Shown here in pieces: positions 10,993-19,434 of a stretch of DNA of 64,000 nt. How positions within the stretch are numbered: position 1 is the first letter of the stretch; every line of letters begins with the position of its first letter. The stretch spans positions 1 through 64,000 of the forward strand of contig NZ_QKLW01000008.1 of assembly GCF_003208215.1 (NCBI RefSeq), given 5' to 3'. A program made the translations under genes and the position numbers. The stretch comes from Marinomonas alcarazii (lineage in GTDB: Bacteria; Pseudomonadota; Gammaproteobacteria; Pseudomonadales; Marinomonadaceae). A model generated the notes under the pieces. That model worked only from the letters and a program-made list of their open reading frames with translations, had not been told where the DNA came from and made no database searches.

Positions 10993-12105
10993 TTGAGACT
11001 ATTCAAATACTTAGCGAAAGAAGTGCTGGTGTCAACAGCAGGCGTGACGCTAATTTTACTGCTCGTCATTCTAAGTGGCCGTTTTTCTTATTATTTGGGT
11101 CGCATCGCTGAAGGTAAAATGACCTTCGAATTCCTATTCGTCATTCTAGGATTCCACGTTCCTAGCTTCATTCAGATGATTTTACCTCTGGCTTTTTTCC
11201 TGTCTCTATTACTTGCTTTCGGGCGCTTATATATAGAGAACGAAATGTCAGTACTTTTTTCGAGCGGCATCAGCAAAATAAAATTGGCAGGCTACACACT
11301 AGGTATTGCCTGCATTATTGGTTCCCTAAGTGCCGGACTCAATTTCTGGTTAGCGCCTTATAGTGAATACAAAGCCGAAGAAGCATCACAAGCACAAAAT
11401 CAACTTTCTTCTTTTGACCTACTTCTCCCGGGGCGGTTTGAAGGCAGCGGGCAACGCACTACTTACATAGACAGTTTCACTCCTGATGAAGGCTGGATGA
11501 ACCAGATATTCCTATCCGATATAGTGCGAAAAAAAGACGGCAACATTCCTATTCAAACGCTAGCTGACTACGCCGAACAAATAAACGTAAGCTCAGAAAA
11601 CAATCAAAAATACCTTGTTTTCAAAAATGGCTCCCGCTATGAGGGCAAACCAGGCACAGCCAATTATCGCGTTACCCAATTTGACACCTACGCTGTACGA
11701 ATGGAAAACACAGCCCAAAGCGAAATAGATGAGGCCTTCACCAAAACAACATTAAGCCTCATTAACAGCGACACATTATTAGATAAAGTCGAGCTACAAT
11801 GGCGTATTTCACTGACCATTATCATCCCGATATTAGCCATCATTGGCTTATCTCTAAGCCAAGTTAATCCCAGACAAGGGCGTTTTTTCAAAATGCTACC
11901 CGCGATCTTATTAATGATATTGTATATGGCACTGCTGATTTGGGGACGCACCGGACTGGAAAAAGGTAAGTTACCTATCTCACTCGGCTTATGGTGGATT
12001 CATGGCATATTTATTCTCATTGCTGCTCTGCTGTTCGCACAGTTCAATCAAGTATTCGAGCGCCGCAAGGCAAGACTTCCCGATGCAGCCGATGAAAGCG
12101 AGTAA
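10993..12105 (+). CDS. lptF: LPS export ABC transporter permease LptF
   Basis: An inner-membrane subunit of the LptB2FG complex that extracts lipopolysaccharide for transport to the outer membrane. About 370 residues with the family's layout: two N-terminal membrane helices, a third at about 95-120, a periplasmic beta-jellyroll domain (about 130-260), and three C-terminal helices preceded by the conserved SQVNPRQGR. I favour the TTG at 10993, because the GAGGTGA just upstream is a good ribosome site and the frame's GTG at 10987 is itself part of it. lptG follows after 5 nt, so the two are surely co-transcribed. Confidence 0.93.
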   Translation: MRLFKYLAKEVLVSTAGVTLILLLVILSGRFSYYLGRIAEGKMTFEFLFVILGFHVPSFIQMILPLAFFLSLLLAFGRLYIENEMSVLFSSGISKIKLAGYTLGIACIIGSLSAGLNFWLAPYSEYKAEEASQAQNQLSSFDLLLPGRFEGSGQRTTYIDSFTPDEGWMNQIFLSDIVRKKDGNIPIQTLADYAEQINVSSENNQKYLVFKNGSRYEGKPGTANYRVTQFDTYAVRMENTAQSEIDEAFTKTTLSLINSDTLLDKVELQWRISLTIIIPILAIIGLSLSQVNPRQGRFFKMLPAILLMILYMALLIWGRTGLEKGKLPISLGLWWIHGIFILIAALLFAQFNQVFERRKARLPDAADESE

Positions 12106-12110
12106 CGATA

Positions 12111-13172
12111 ATGACTAGAATAGACAGATACATCGGCAACAGTGTTTTGTGGGCATTTTTGATCGTCGCGGTTGTGTTGCTTGGTCTCGACTTTGCGTTG
12201 ACCTTTATAGAGCAAATCAAAAAAGTAAACGACAATTACACCATCCAATCACTGTTACAGGTCATTCTTTATCGCTTACCAGGCAAACTCGCCGAATACA
12301 TTCCCATCGCCTCATTAATTGGTACATTAATGGGATTAGGGACATTGGCTGCCACATCAGAGCTCACAGTAATGAGAGCCGCAGGCATGCCCATATGGCG
12401 CATTGGCTTCGCCGCCTGCCAACCTATCTTATTGGTTTCATTGTTAGGCATGGGGATTTCTGAATTCGTTTCTCCTATCGCCGAACAAAAAGCCACTCTA
12501 ATAGAAAAATTTAAAGACCAAGAAAGCGGTACGTTCTCGCTTACTGGTGGCGTTTGGCTAAAAGCCGACAATAACTTTGTCTACATCGATGCTGCCGATG
12601 ACACAGGTAAACTTTATAACCTGCAAATTTTTTCTCCAGAAGGGCAAAAGCTAAATTACATCCGAACTGCCAGCACAGCAGAACACGTACAAGGCACACA
12701 ATGGCAACTCAATAACGTCACAGAAACACGCTTTCATGAAGACCGCATTGAAAAGATCAACATGGATCGAGCCAACTGGGATGTAAGCATTACTCCAGAA
12801 CACTTATTTCTCGCAACTCAAGAACCAGATAGCCTGTCATTAAGTCAGCTTCAAAACTATCAGTCGTATTTGAAAGAACAAAAATTAGACAGCGCTCGTT
12901 ACGAGCTAGAGTTTTGGATTACCGCATTGCGCCCTGTCGCTTCGTTGGCATTAGTATTAGTGGCACTCTCCAGCGTTTTTGGCCCGCTCAGGTCTTCAAC
13001 TATGGGCAGCCGTATTTTTACTGGGGTTATTATTGGTTTGGCGTTTCAAAATGCGCTCAACCTTTTTGGCCGCATGAGCGTAGCGGTTAACTTCCCGCCG
13101 GTCATTGGCGTGAGCATTCCGATCATTATCTGTTTGTTAGCAGGTATCATTTTAATAAGACGCAGAGGCTAG
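12111..13172 (+). CDS. lptG: LPS export ABC transporter permease LptG
   Basis: The partner of LptF in the inner-membrane LPS extraction complex. The 353 residues are normal length, with the same fold: N-terminal membrane helices (about 12-35, 60-85, 100-120), a periplasmic jellyroll (about 130-260) and a C-terminal helix trio. The ATG at 12111 lies 5 nt after lptF stops. The stop codon sits in the loop of a 14-bp terminator hairpin, so translation of the last codons and terminator folding overlap. lptA, lptB and lptC are not in the window. Confidence 0.94.
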   Translation: MTRIDRYIGNSVLWAFLIVAVVLLGLDFALTFIEQIKKVNDNYTIQSLLQVILYRLPGKLAEYIPIASLIGTLMGLGTLAATSELTVMRAAGMPIWRIGFAACQPILLVSLLGMGISEFVSPIAEQKATLIEKFKDQESGTFSLTGGVWLKADNNFVYIDAADDTGKLYNLQIFSPEGQKLNYIRTASTAEHVQGTQWQLNNVTETRFHEDRIEKINMDRANWDVSITPEHLFLATQEPDSLSLSQLQNYQSYLKEQKLDSARYELEFWITALRPVASLALVLVALSSVFGPLRSSTMGSRIFTGVIIGLAFQNALNLFGRMSVAVNFPPVIGVSIPIIICLLAGIILIRRRG

Positions 13173-13188
13173 CTCTGCGTCTTATTAT
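13154..13188 (+). terminator. Intrinsic terminator overlapping the lptG stop codon
   Basis: A perfect 14-bp stem (13154-13167 with 13173-13186) has a 5-nt loop that contains the TAG of lptG. It ends in CTTATTATT. The arms are AT-rich at the base and may also serve the convergent aminotransferase gene. Confidence 0.8.
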
Positions 13189-13214
13189 TGCTAGATATTA
13201 CTTACATGGCTCAC

Positions 13215-14381
13215 TCAAGACGCCATGAAACGTGCAATTCTTACCAATGCTTCTTTCAGCCCATGTTCATCACATGTATAAGCAAAACGAACATATTTGT
13301 GAGCATCCTTGATACCAAAATCCGCTCCCGGTGTTAACGCCACCTTCTCTTTTTCAAGCAATTCTAAACACCACGTCATAGCATCTTCAGTCACACCAGA
13401 CACATCGACATAAACATAAAATGCCCCATGAGCAGGAGCCACTATGGGTAAACCAATCGACCCCAAGCCGTCGAGCAATACAAGCCGACGCGCATCTAAC
13501 GTTTGTCGACGCGCTTCGCACTCCGCCAACACATCGGCTTCGAAAGCACGAACCGCAGCATGCTGAGAAACACTTGGCGCGGCGATGAATATGTTTTGCG
13601 CTAACTTAGTCACCCCTTCGATCGCCCATTCTGGCACCACCAACCAGCCAAGCCTCCAGCCAGTCATAGCGAAATATTTAGAAAAGCTATTAACCACAAA
13701 AATGTCGTCTGAAATAGATAAAGCTGAAAAGTCTTCCCCTTCATAAACCAGACCTTGATAAATCTCGTCCACGAGCAAATGTCCGCCTAACTCACTCACT
13801 TTCTGCCATGCTTCGGTTATATATGACTTGTTAAGCACCGCTCCTGTAGGATTGGACGGAGAGGCCAACCAAAGACCCGATGTTTTATCCCCCCAATGCG
13901 CGGCCAAAGTGCTCAAATCTAACTCAAAGCCGTCTTCAGGTTTTGTTTCCAGTAATTTTGCCTGTGCGCCTGCTTGAATAAGAAAGTGTCGATTACAAGG
14001 GTAGCAAGGGTCAGGCATCAGAACTTCATCACCCGCATTCACCATTAAGGACGCCATTAGCAACAAAGCGCCAGACGCCCCAGGAGTCACAATAATGCGC
14101 TCTGGAGAGACACCGACTTGATAACGACTAAGATAGTAATCACTAATCGCACGCTTCAATTCAGGCAAGCCAGTTGCTGAGGTATAACCCGTTTTTCCTT
14201 GTTGAATCGCCTCCATGCCAGCATTAGCAACGGCATCCACCGCAACAAAATCAGGCTCTCCAACCTCAAGATGAATCACGTCTTCTCCCTGAGATTGCAA
14301 ATGCTTTGCACGCTCCAAAAGCATCATCACTTGAAAAGGCGCAATCTGCCCCACTCGGGTTGCTAACTTATGCTGTTTCAT
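13215..14381 (-). CDS. PLP-dependent class I/II aminotransferase
   Basis: A cytosolic fold-type I aminotransferase of 388 residues. The Schiff-base lysine is in VNSFSKYFAMTGWRLGW, the substrate-carboxylate arginine in the C-terminal YVRFAY region, and the glycine-rich phosphate-binding segment is TPGASGALLL. The family includes AlaA- and AspC-like enzymes, and the amino donor and keto acid cannot be told from sequence. I chose the ATG at 14381 (MKQHKLATRV), where family homology begins; longer TTG/ATG forms add a basic peptide. The gene is divergent from dksA. Confidence 0.85.
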   Translation of the reverse strand: MKQHKLATRVGQIAPFQVMMLLERAKHLQSQGEDVIHLEVGEPDFVAVDAVANAGMEAIQQGKTGYTSATGLPELKRAISDYYLSRYQVGVSPERIIVTPGASGALLLMASLMVNAGDEVLMPDPCYPCNRHFLIQAGAQAKLLETKPEDGFELDLSTLAAHWGDKTSGLWLASPSNPTGAVLNKSYITEAWQKVSELGGHLLVDEIYQGLVYEGEDFSALSISDDIFVVNSFSKYFAMTGWRLGWLVVPEWAIEGVTKLAQNIFIAAPSVSQHAAVRAFEADVLAECEARRQTLDARRLVLLDGLGSIGLPIVAPAHGAFYVYVDVSGVTEDAMTWCLELLEKEKVALTPGADFGIKDAHKYVRFAYTCDEHGLKEALVRIARFMAS

Positions 14382-14550
14382 TCTGTATTTCTCTGCCTTT
14401 ATCAGCTTGTTTGAAAAATATCGCGGCATTTTGCGCAAAAAATGTGGTTAACGACCACATTATCTGGTAAGTTTCCGCCCGAAAATAAATCACCTAATTT
14501 TATTGGTTACAGGCTACCACAATGGGAACCTGCGAAGTGAGGCAATGCGT

Positions 14551-14985
14551 ATGCCAAATATGAACCCTGAATCATTAATGAAAGACTTCACTCCTTACGT
14601 TGCTAAGGATGGCGAAGAATACATGAACGAAAACCAGTTGGCGCACTTTAAAAGCATTCTACTCAACTGGAAGCAAAATCTTATGGAAGAGGTTGATCGT
14701 ACCGTTCATCACTTAAAAGAAGAAGCGGTGAATTACGCGGATCCTAACGATCGCGCTAGCCAAGAGGAAGAATTTAGCCTAGAACTTCGCGCTCGTGACC
14801 GCGAACGTAAACTGGTTAAAAAAATCTCTCAGACCATTGAGCTAATCGATGCGGATGATTATGGCTACTGTGAAGAGTGCGGTATCGAAATCGGCATTCG
14901 CCGTCTAGAAGCTCGCCCTACAGCAACCATGTGCATTGATTGCAAAACATTGGCTGAAATCAAAGAGAAGCAAATCGGCGGTTAA
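14551..14985 (+). CDS. dksA: RNA polymerase-binding transcription factor DksA
   Basis: DksA enters the RNA polymerase secondary channel and, with ppGpp, represses rRNA promoters and activates amino-acid genes. The coiled-coil tip carries the functional DxxDxA as DPNDRA, followed by the conserved QEEEFSLELR, and the C-terminus has a four-Cys zinc finger (CEEC...CIDC). I chose the ATG at 14551 (MPNMNPES) because GTGAGG lies 8 nt upstream; an ATG 6 nt earlier is possible. The product is about 144 residues, close to the 151 of E. coli. gluQ follows 4 nt downstream. Confidence 0.96.
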   Translation: MPNMNPESLMKDFTPYVAKDGEEYMNENQLAHFKSILLNWKQNLMEEVDRTVHHLKEEAVNYADPNDRASQEEEFSLELRARDRERKLVKKISQTIELIDADDYGYCEECGIEIGIRRLEARPTATMCIDCKTLAEIKEKQIGG

Positions 14986-14989
14986 CAGC

Positions 14990-15892
14990 TTGCTGTCAAA
15001 CCACGTTAGCTCTTCCGCGACACCCTATCGTGGCCGCTTTGCGCCATCGCCAACCGGCCCTCTCCACTTTGGCTCGCTAGTCAGCGCATTAGCGAGCTAT
15101 TTGGATGCAAAACAACAGCAAGGCAGCTGGATTATCCGCATAGAAGATGTGGATGGTACACGTTGCAATGCGCGTTTTGCAGAACAAATCATCGACACAC
15201 TTAACAGCTACGGACTTCACTCCGACGAACCTATCCGCGTTCAAAGCCAGCATCACAATCTATACGAACAGCAATTATCTAAACTCAAACAACAACAGAT
15301 CGTTTTCCCCTGTAATTGCACACGCCAGTCGCTTGCTAAACACAACGGCAGCCACCCAAACAAATGCCAAAGCAACTTAGACAACCCCCATTCGTGGCGC
15401 CTACAAACAAGCCCCGTCATCTATGAATATCAAGACCGCATTCAGGGTCGATTGGTTTTCAGCGACGATCTAAAAAATAACTGCCCAGTATTAAAAAGAA
15501 AAGACGGCTTCTTCTCTTACCAACTCGCCGTTGTGGTAGATGACCACTTACAAAACATCAGCCACTTAGTCAGAGGCGCCGACCTCATTGAAACTACCGC
15601 ACAGCAATTGCACCTTTATCACTTATTAGGCTGGACAGCACCAAACCTTTGCCACATCCCTCTTATTACCAACCACCAAGGCGATAAGATCAGCAAGCAA
15701 AATCACGCCAAACCCATAGAGAACAATCATCTCCCAACTCTCTTGCGTGCACTTCATTATCTAAAAATAGATCTAATCTCACCCACCTCGATCACCGAAG
15801 CGCTTTCGCTGGCGATCGAGGCCTGGGACCCCAGTAAGCTACAGGGCATAAAAGACCTCCCTCTGGAAGAGCAAGACCTTCATTTCATCTAA
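14990..15892 (+). CDS. gluQ: Glutamyl-Q tRNA(Asp) synthetase
   Basis: A truncated glutamyl-tRNA synthetase paralogue that attaches glutamate to queuosine at position 34 of tRNA-Asp; it lacks the anticodon-binding domain. About 300 residues, with RGRFAPSPTGPLHFGSL containing the HIGH-type motif, four zinc-type cysteines (CNC...C...), and a KMSKS-like KISKQ. The frame is open into dksA; I chose the TTG at 14990, placed after GGCGG and 4 nt past the dksA stop. The dksA-gluQ pairing is conserved in gammaproteobacteria and suggests co-transcription. Confidence 0.93.
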   Translation: MLSNHVSSSATPYRGRFAPSPTGPLHFGSLVSALASYLDAKQQQGSWIIRIEDVDGTRCNARFAEQIIDTLNSYGLHSDEPIRVQSQHHNLYEQQLSKLKQQQIVFPCNCTRQSLAKHNGSHPNKCQSNLDNPHSWRLQTSPVIYEYQDRIQGRLVFSDDLKNNCPVLKRKDGFFSYQLAVVVDDHLQNISHLVRGADLIETTAQQLHLYHLLGWTAPNLCHIPLITNHQGDKISKQNHAKPIENNHLPTLLRALHYLKIDLISPTSITEALSLAIEAWDPSKLQGIKDLPLEEQDLHFI

Positions 15893-16018
15893 CACGCTGC
15901 CTTAGATTGTTTTTCGACAATGCTATTGATTGTTTGTTATTTACAACAGGACAGTTGTCTCGACCAACAAACTCATGTGTGTATAATCGTTACACTAGTT
16001 ACAAGAGGTGACAGCTTT

Positions 16019-17401
16019 ATGCACAGCATTATGATCATTTGCCCAGACAACTCACCACTCAAAGAGTCAGAAAAGTGGTTGTCTCGATATGGTTTTCAGG
16101 TCAACACCAGCAGCACATTAGAGCAAGCAACACGCTACTATGAGCTAGCCGAATTCCACTTACTGCTTATCGATCAAGAGAGCATTGATAACACCGGCAT
16201 TGCCATGCCTGAGACACCTCCTCGTATTGTTTTGGATACCAAGCCTAGTCTCAGCACGGGTGTCAGCAGCATGTCCAAAGGCGCGCTTTATTACCTGCCT
16301 CTGCCAACCGACTCCGAAACCCTGCTAAACAATGTGGTCAACGCACTAGAACAACACAATCACACTCCTTCCCATGAAGAAGTACCGACATCCAATTCAA
16401 CCGACAGCCCGATAGAAGAAACTCTCACACTTGGGACTGCTGGCAGCGGCATAATTGGCCAATGCCAACCCATGCAAGATTTGTTTAGCGATATGAGAAA
16501 AATTGCAGGAACCGATGTCACCGTGCTGATAAGAGGTGAATCTGGTACAGGTAAAGAACTGGTCGCAAAAGCCTTGCACAACTTAAGTTTGCGCAGCAAG
16601 AATCCCATCATCAGCGTCAACTGTGCCGCTATCCCCGAAAACCTAATAGAATCAGAGCTATTTGGGCATGAAAAAGGCGCTTTTACTGGCGCCAGTGCTG
16701 CACATGACGGCCTAATATTCGCAGCCGATAAAGGCACCTTGTTCCTAGATGAAATAGGCGAGCTCCCCTTAGAAGCTCAAGCTAGGCTATTGCGCGTATT
16801 ACAAGAAGGCGAAATCCGCAGGGTCGGCGCAACACAATCCACTAAAGTAAACATTAGGCTCATCACAGCCACTCACAGAGACTTGATGGCGATGGTCAAG
16901 CAAGGACAATTTCGGGAGGATTTATATTATCGTCTCTACGTTATGGAGCTGCTACTGCCGCCATTGAGAGAAAGAGGAGAGGACATTTCGATCCTTGCAA
17001 AAAGTTTACTGGAAAAAATTTGTCAAAAACACAACAAACCCGTCTACAGCTACAGCCGAACGTTTGACAAAGCCATCCGCGCGCACAACTGGCCCGGCAA
17101 TGTACGAGAGCTAGAAAACGCCATAGAAAGAGCGGTAATACTTAGCCCCAAAGGAAAGATTGACGCCAGTAACCTGAAGCTTGCCACTCAGCAAAATTCA
17201 ACATCAACAACCAACAGCGACGCTGCAAGTAGCACCGAGACACTCACTGGAACAACACTGGATGATTACTTCAAGCACTTCGTACTAACGCACCAACACA
17301 AGATGACCGAAACACAACTTGCACACTCTTTGGGCATATCAAGAAAAAGCTTGTGGGAAAGACGACAAAAACTTTTCATACCCAAAAAAGTAACAAACTA
17401 A
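16019..17401 (+). CDS. CbrB-like sigma-54-dependent transcription activator
   Basis: A 460-residue NtrC-family activator. It has a degenerate receiver domain (1-110), an AAA+ sigma-54-interacting domain with Walker A GESGTGKE (173-180), GAFTGA (220-225) and Walker B LFLDEIGE, and a C-terminal helix-turn-helix ending GISRKSLWERRQK. The receiver keeps a candidate phospho-acceptor Asp52, but the usual Lys in the KP motif is Leu95. The ATG at 16019 has the strong site AAGAGGTGA. The slot between gluQ and pcnB is that of cbrA-cbrB in Pseudomonas; here no CbrA kinase gene is present. A sigma-54 promoter lies about 105 bp downstream of the gene, so the sRNA behind it is the obvious target. Confidence 0.85.
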   Translation: MHSIMIICPDNSPLKESEKWLSRYGFQVNTSSTLEQATRYYELAEFHLLLIDQESIDNTGIAMPETPPRIVLDTKPSLSTGVSSMSKGALYYLPLPTDSETLLNNVVNALEQHNHTPSHEEVPTSNSTDSPIEETLTLGTAGSGIIGQCQPMQDLFSDMRKIAGTDVTVLIRGESGTGKELVAKALHNLSLRSKNPIISVNCAAIPENLIESELFGHEKGAFTGASAAHDGLIFAADKGTLFLDEIGELPLEAQARLLRVLQEGEIRRVGATQSTKVNIRLITATHRDLMAMVKQGQFREDLYYRLYVMELLLPPLRERGEDISILAKSLLEKICQKHNKPVYSYSRTFDKAIRAHNWPGNVRELENAIERAVILSPKGKIDASNLKLATQQNSTSTTNSDAASSTETLTGTTLDDYFKHFVLTHQHKMTETQLAHSLGISRKSLWERRQKLFIPKKVTN

Positions 17402-17409
17402 AAGTAACA
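17390..17409 (+). promoter_or_regulatory. Candidate upstream activator sites (two GTAACA hexamers)
   Basis: GTAACA occurs at 17390-17395 and 17404-17409, at about -141 and -127 from the predicted sigma-54 start. That is a normal distance for enhancer-binding protein sites. From memory, CbrB half-sites in Pseudomonas contain a similar hexamer. The binding is inference. Confidence 0.35.
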
Positions 17410-17504
17410 CCTGATACCAAAATACCCAAAAAATATGCAAGACTTTGTAAAGAAAATGAACAGAAAGACACTAAAACGCAGCAAAATCAGCACTTTATGA
17501 TTTT

Positions 17505-17519
17505 TGGCACAACTAATGC
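17505..17519 (+). promoter_or_regulatory. Sigma-54 (-24/-12) promoter
   Basis: TGGCAC-N5-ATGC matches the RpoN consensus TGGCAC-N5-TTGC with the invariant GG (17506-17507) and GC (17518-17519) at the required spacing. The start is expected near 17531. It lies in an intergenic region directly behind a sigma-54 activator gene. Confidence 0.75.
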
Positions 17520-17530
17520 CTTATATATGA

Positions 17531-17822
17531 CACAACGATAATAAGATTGACCAAGAATAAAAATAAGTTAATCGTCGTATGTAGGTTCTTAAAAATAAAA
17601 ATAAAAGCTAAGAACACCGTGACCTCTTCAAATAAAAATAAAAATTTGAGGTCATGGATGGAAAATCGCTTTGGATAATTGATTTTTTTAGATATATAAG
17701 CCTTCGGGCAATGAAAACAATGCAAAAATAAAAATAAAACCTGAGTAGAACTGCAGAAGCAGCACCCACTTTGTTTTCGGAACTAGTATCTTCATGTATC
17801 CAAAGCGATTATTTTATTTACT
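17531..17822 (+). ncRNA. Putative CrcZ-like small RNA with four AAN-repeat motifs
   Basis: An RNA of about 290 nt is predicted from the sigma-54 promoter. It contains four A-rich blocks sharing AATAAAAATAA (about 17553-17567, 17591-17606, 17630-17645, 17724-17739), each readable as four or more AAN triplets, i.e. Hfq distal-face sites. Block 2 sits in the loop of GTTCTT/AAGAAC (17585-17590, 17610-17615). Block 3 sits in the loop of TGACCTC/GAGGTCA (17620-17626, 17648-17654). A GCC-TTCG-GGC tetraloop hairpin (17700-17709) and block 4 lie inside a 14-bp perfect long-range stem (17664-17677 with 17797-17810), after which the sequence turns T-rich. CrcZ of Pseudomonas occupies this same slot, is driven by CbrB and sigma-54, and titrates Hfq/Crc. 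The primary sequence here is different, so homology is by synteny and design. Confidence 0.7.
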
Positions 17823-17962
17823 CCTTGTAAATTCTAATCGCTTCACAACCTCCCCCTGAATTACGACACACTGAAATCATCTAAACATAACCATTATTCG
17901 TGTAATTTTACAACTTTCACGTGTAGAATGCCCTTTTCGTTAACTTTAAAATTTGTTGTCTA

Positions 17963-19423
17963 ATGCTCACAGGATTAAAATCTCTGGTACGTAAAGCTAC
18001 CTCTCTGTTTGCCTCACCACAGGCGCAGACTTACCCTATTATCATTCCTCGCAGCGAGCACAGCTTATCTCGACAAGATTTAAGCCCAAATGCTGTCAAA
18101 GTATTGTATCGCCTAAATAAAGCGGGCTTTGACGCATACCTTGTTGGCGGCTGCATCCGAGACCATTTGATTGGCATTGAACCCAAAGATTTTGATGTTG
18201 TAACCAACGCAACGCCTGAAGAAGTTCACAGCACCTTCTCGAATTCGAGACTGATTGGTCGTCGTTTCAAACTGGTTCACGTGACATTCGGACGCGAGAT
18301 CATTGAGGTATCAACATTCAGAGCCAACACAGCTCAAGATGACAATGACGCCGCAACAAGCACAACGCAAAAATCCCTGAAAGGTAAAGACTCCGCACGC
18401 TCTGCTCACGGCATAGTGTTACGCGATAATGTCTACGGCAGCATAGAAGAAGACGCCGAGCGCCGAGACTTCACTTTCAATGCCTTGTATTACAATGTCC
18501 AGGATTTCAGCATCCACGATTACTGTGGAGGCCTAAAAGACATAGAGAACAAACAAATTCGTATCATTGGTGACGCAAGACAACGCTACCAAGAAGACCC
18601 TGTTCGCATGCTAAGAGCCATTCGCTTTGCGGGCAAACTGGGTTTTGAGCTAGAAGCAGAAACCGCCGCGCCGATCAAAGAAATGGCACACCTGCTCGAC
18701 CACATCCCGCCTGCTCGCTTATTTGAAGAAGTACTCAAATTACTTGGCAGCGGTAACGGCATAGAAACCTTCGCCCTATTACGTCAATATGGTCTATTCC
18801 GCTATTTATTCCCAGACACAGAAGCATTACTGCAAAGTGGCTGGAAACGTAACGACATCGACCCAGAAGCGTTCATTCTGCAAGGCCTAAAAAATACTGA
18901 CGATCGTATCCAAAGTGGCAAAACCACTGCGCCGTATTTTTTATATGCCGTATTACTTTGGCCAAGCGTAGCGCTACGTCATGAAGAATTCCAAGCGCAA
19001 GGCATGCCAGCAACACCGGCGCTGCACCAAGCCGCTAACATGGTCTTAGACAATCAGGTCGCGTCTACAGCTATTCCTCGCCGCTTCTCAACGCCAATGC
19101 GTGAAATCTGGGATATGCAATATCGACTACCAAAACGCTACGGTAAACGAGCGTTTTTATTGCTAGAGCGCCCTCGTTTCCGTGCTGCATACGACTTTCT
19201 ACTTATTCGTGAATTAAGTGGAACCGAATTAGACGGCCTAGGCGATTGGTGGGAGAAATTCCAGCATGGCACAGAAAGCCAACAGAGAGATCTTATTAAA
19301 AGCATTGACTCATTTAGCAAAGACAAAGAAGGTCCGAAAAAGCGCCGTCCACGTCGTCGTAGAAAGAGTAATAGCAACACATCCGAAACAGCAAAATCAC
19401 AAAGCGACACTTTTGACGAGTAA
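17963..19423 (+). CDS. pcnB: Poly(A) polymerase I
   Basis: This enzyme adds 3' poly(A) tails that mark RNAs for decay. The 486 residues contain the nucleotidyltransferase signature LVGGCIRDHLIGIEPKDFD with the catalytic Asp pair DFD, the RRDFTFNALYY segment, and the RNA-binding RMLRAIRFAGKLGFELE region. The C-terminal tail is highly basic (KKRRPRRRRK) as in the family. The ATG at 17963 is the first in the frame. The gene lies downstream of the putative sRNA and 11 nt upstream of folK, so the two are probably in one operon. Confidence 0.95.
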   Translation: MLTGLKSLVRKATSLFASPQAQTYPIIIPRSEHSLSRQDLSPNAVKVLYRLNKAGFDAYLVGGCIRDHLIGIEPKDFDVVTNATPEEVHSTFSNSRLIGRRFKLVHVTFGREIIEVSTFRANTAQDDNDAATSTTQKSLKGKDSARSAHGIVLRDNVYGSIEEDAERRDFTFNALYYNVQDFSIHDYCGGLKDIENKQIRIIGDARQRYQEDPVRMLRAIRFAGKLGFELEAETAAPIKEMAHLLDHIPPARLFEEVLKLLGSGNGIETFALLRQYGLFRYLFPDTEALLQSGWKRNDIDPEAFILQGLKNTDDRIQSGKTTAPYFLYAVLLWPSVALRHEEFQAQGMPATPALHQAANMVLDNQVASTAIPRRFSTPMREIWDMQYRLPKRYGKRAFLLLERPRFRAAYDFLLIRELSGTELDGLGDWWEKFQHGTESQQRDLIKSIDSFSKDKEGPKKRRPRRRRKSNSNTSETAKSQSDTFDE

Positions 19424-19434
19424 GAGGATACGCC

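Larger units (their letters stand above)
17402..17962. other. Non-coding gap between the CbrB-like gene and pcnB
   Basis: These 561 bp have no credible coding frame. They hold the candidate activator sites, the sigma-54 promoter and the putative small RNA described separately. The final 140 bp (17823-17962) are AT-rich and should contain the pcnB promoter; a possible -10 TAGAAT lies near 17925. Confidence 0.7.

Noticed and set aside
17353-17541. A 62-codon frame after the activator gene
   Set aside because: It overlaps the activator's end and the sigma-54 promoter, and has low-complexity Lys/Gln composition without a ribosome site.
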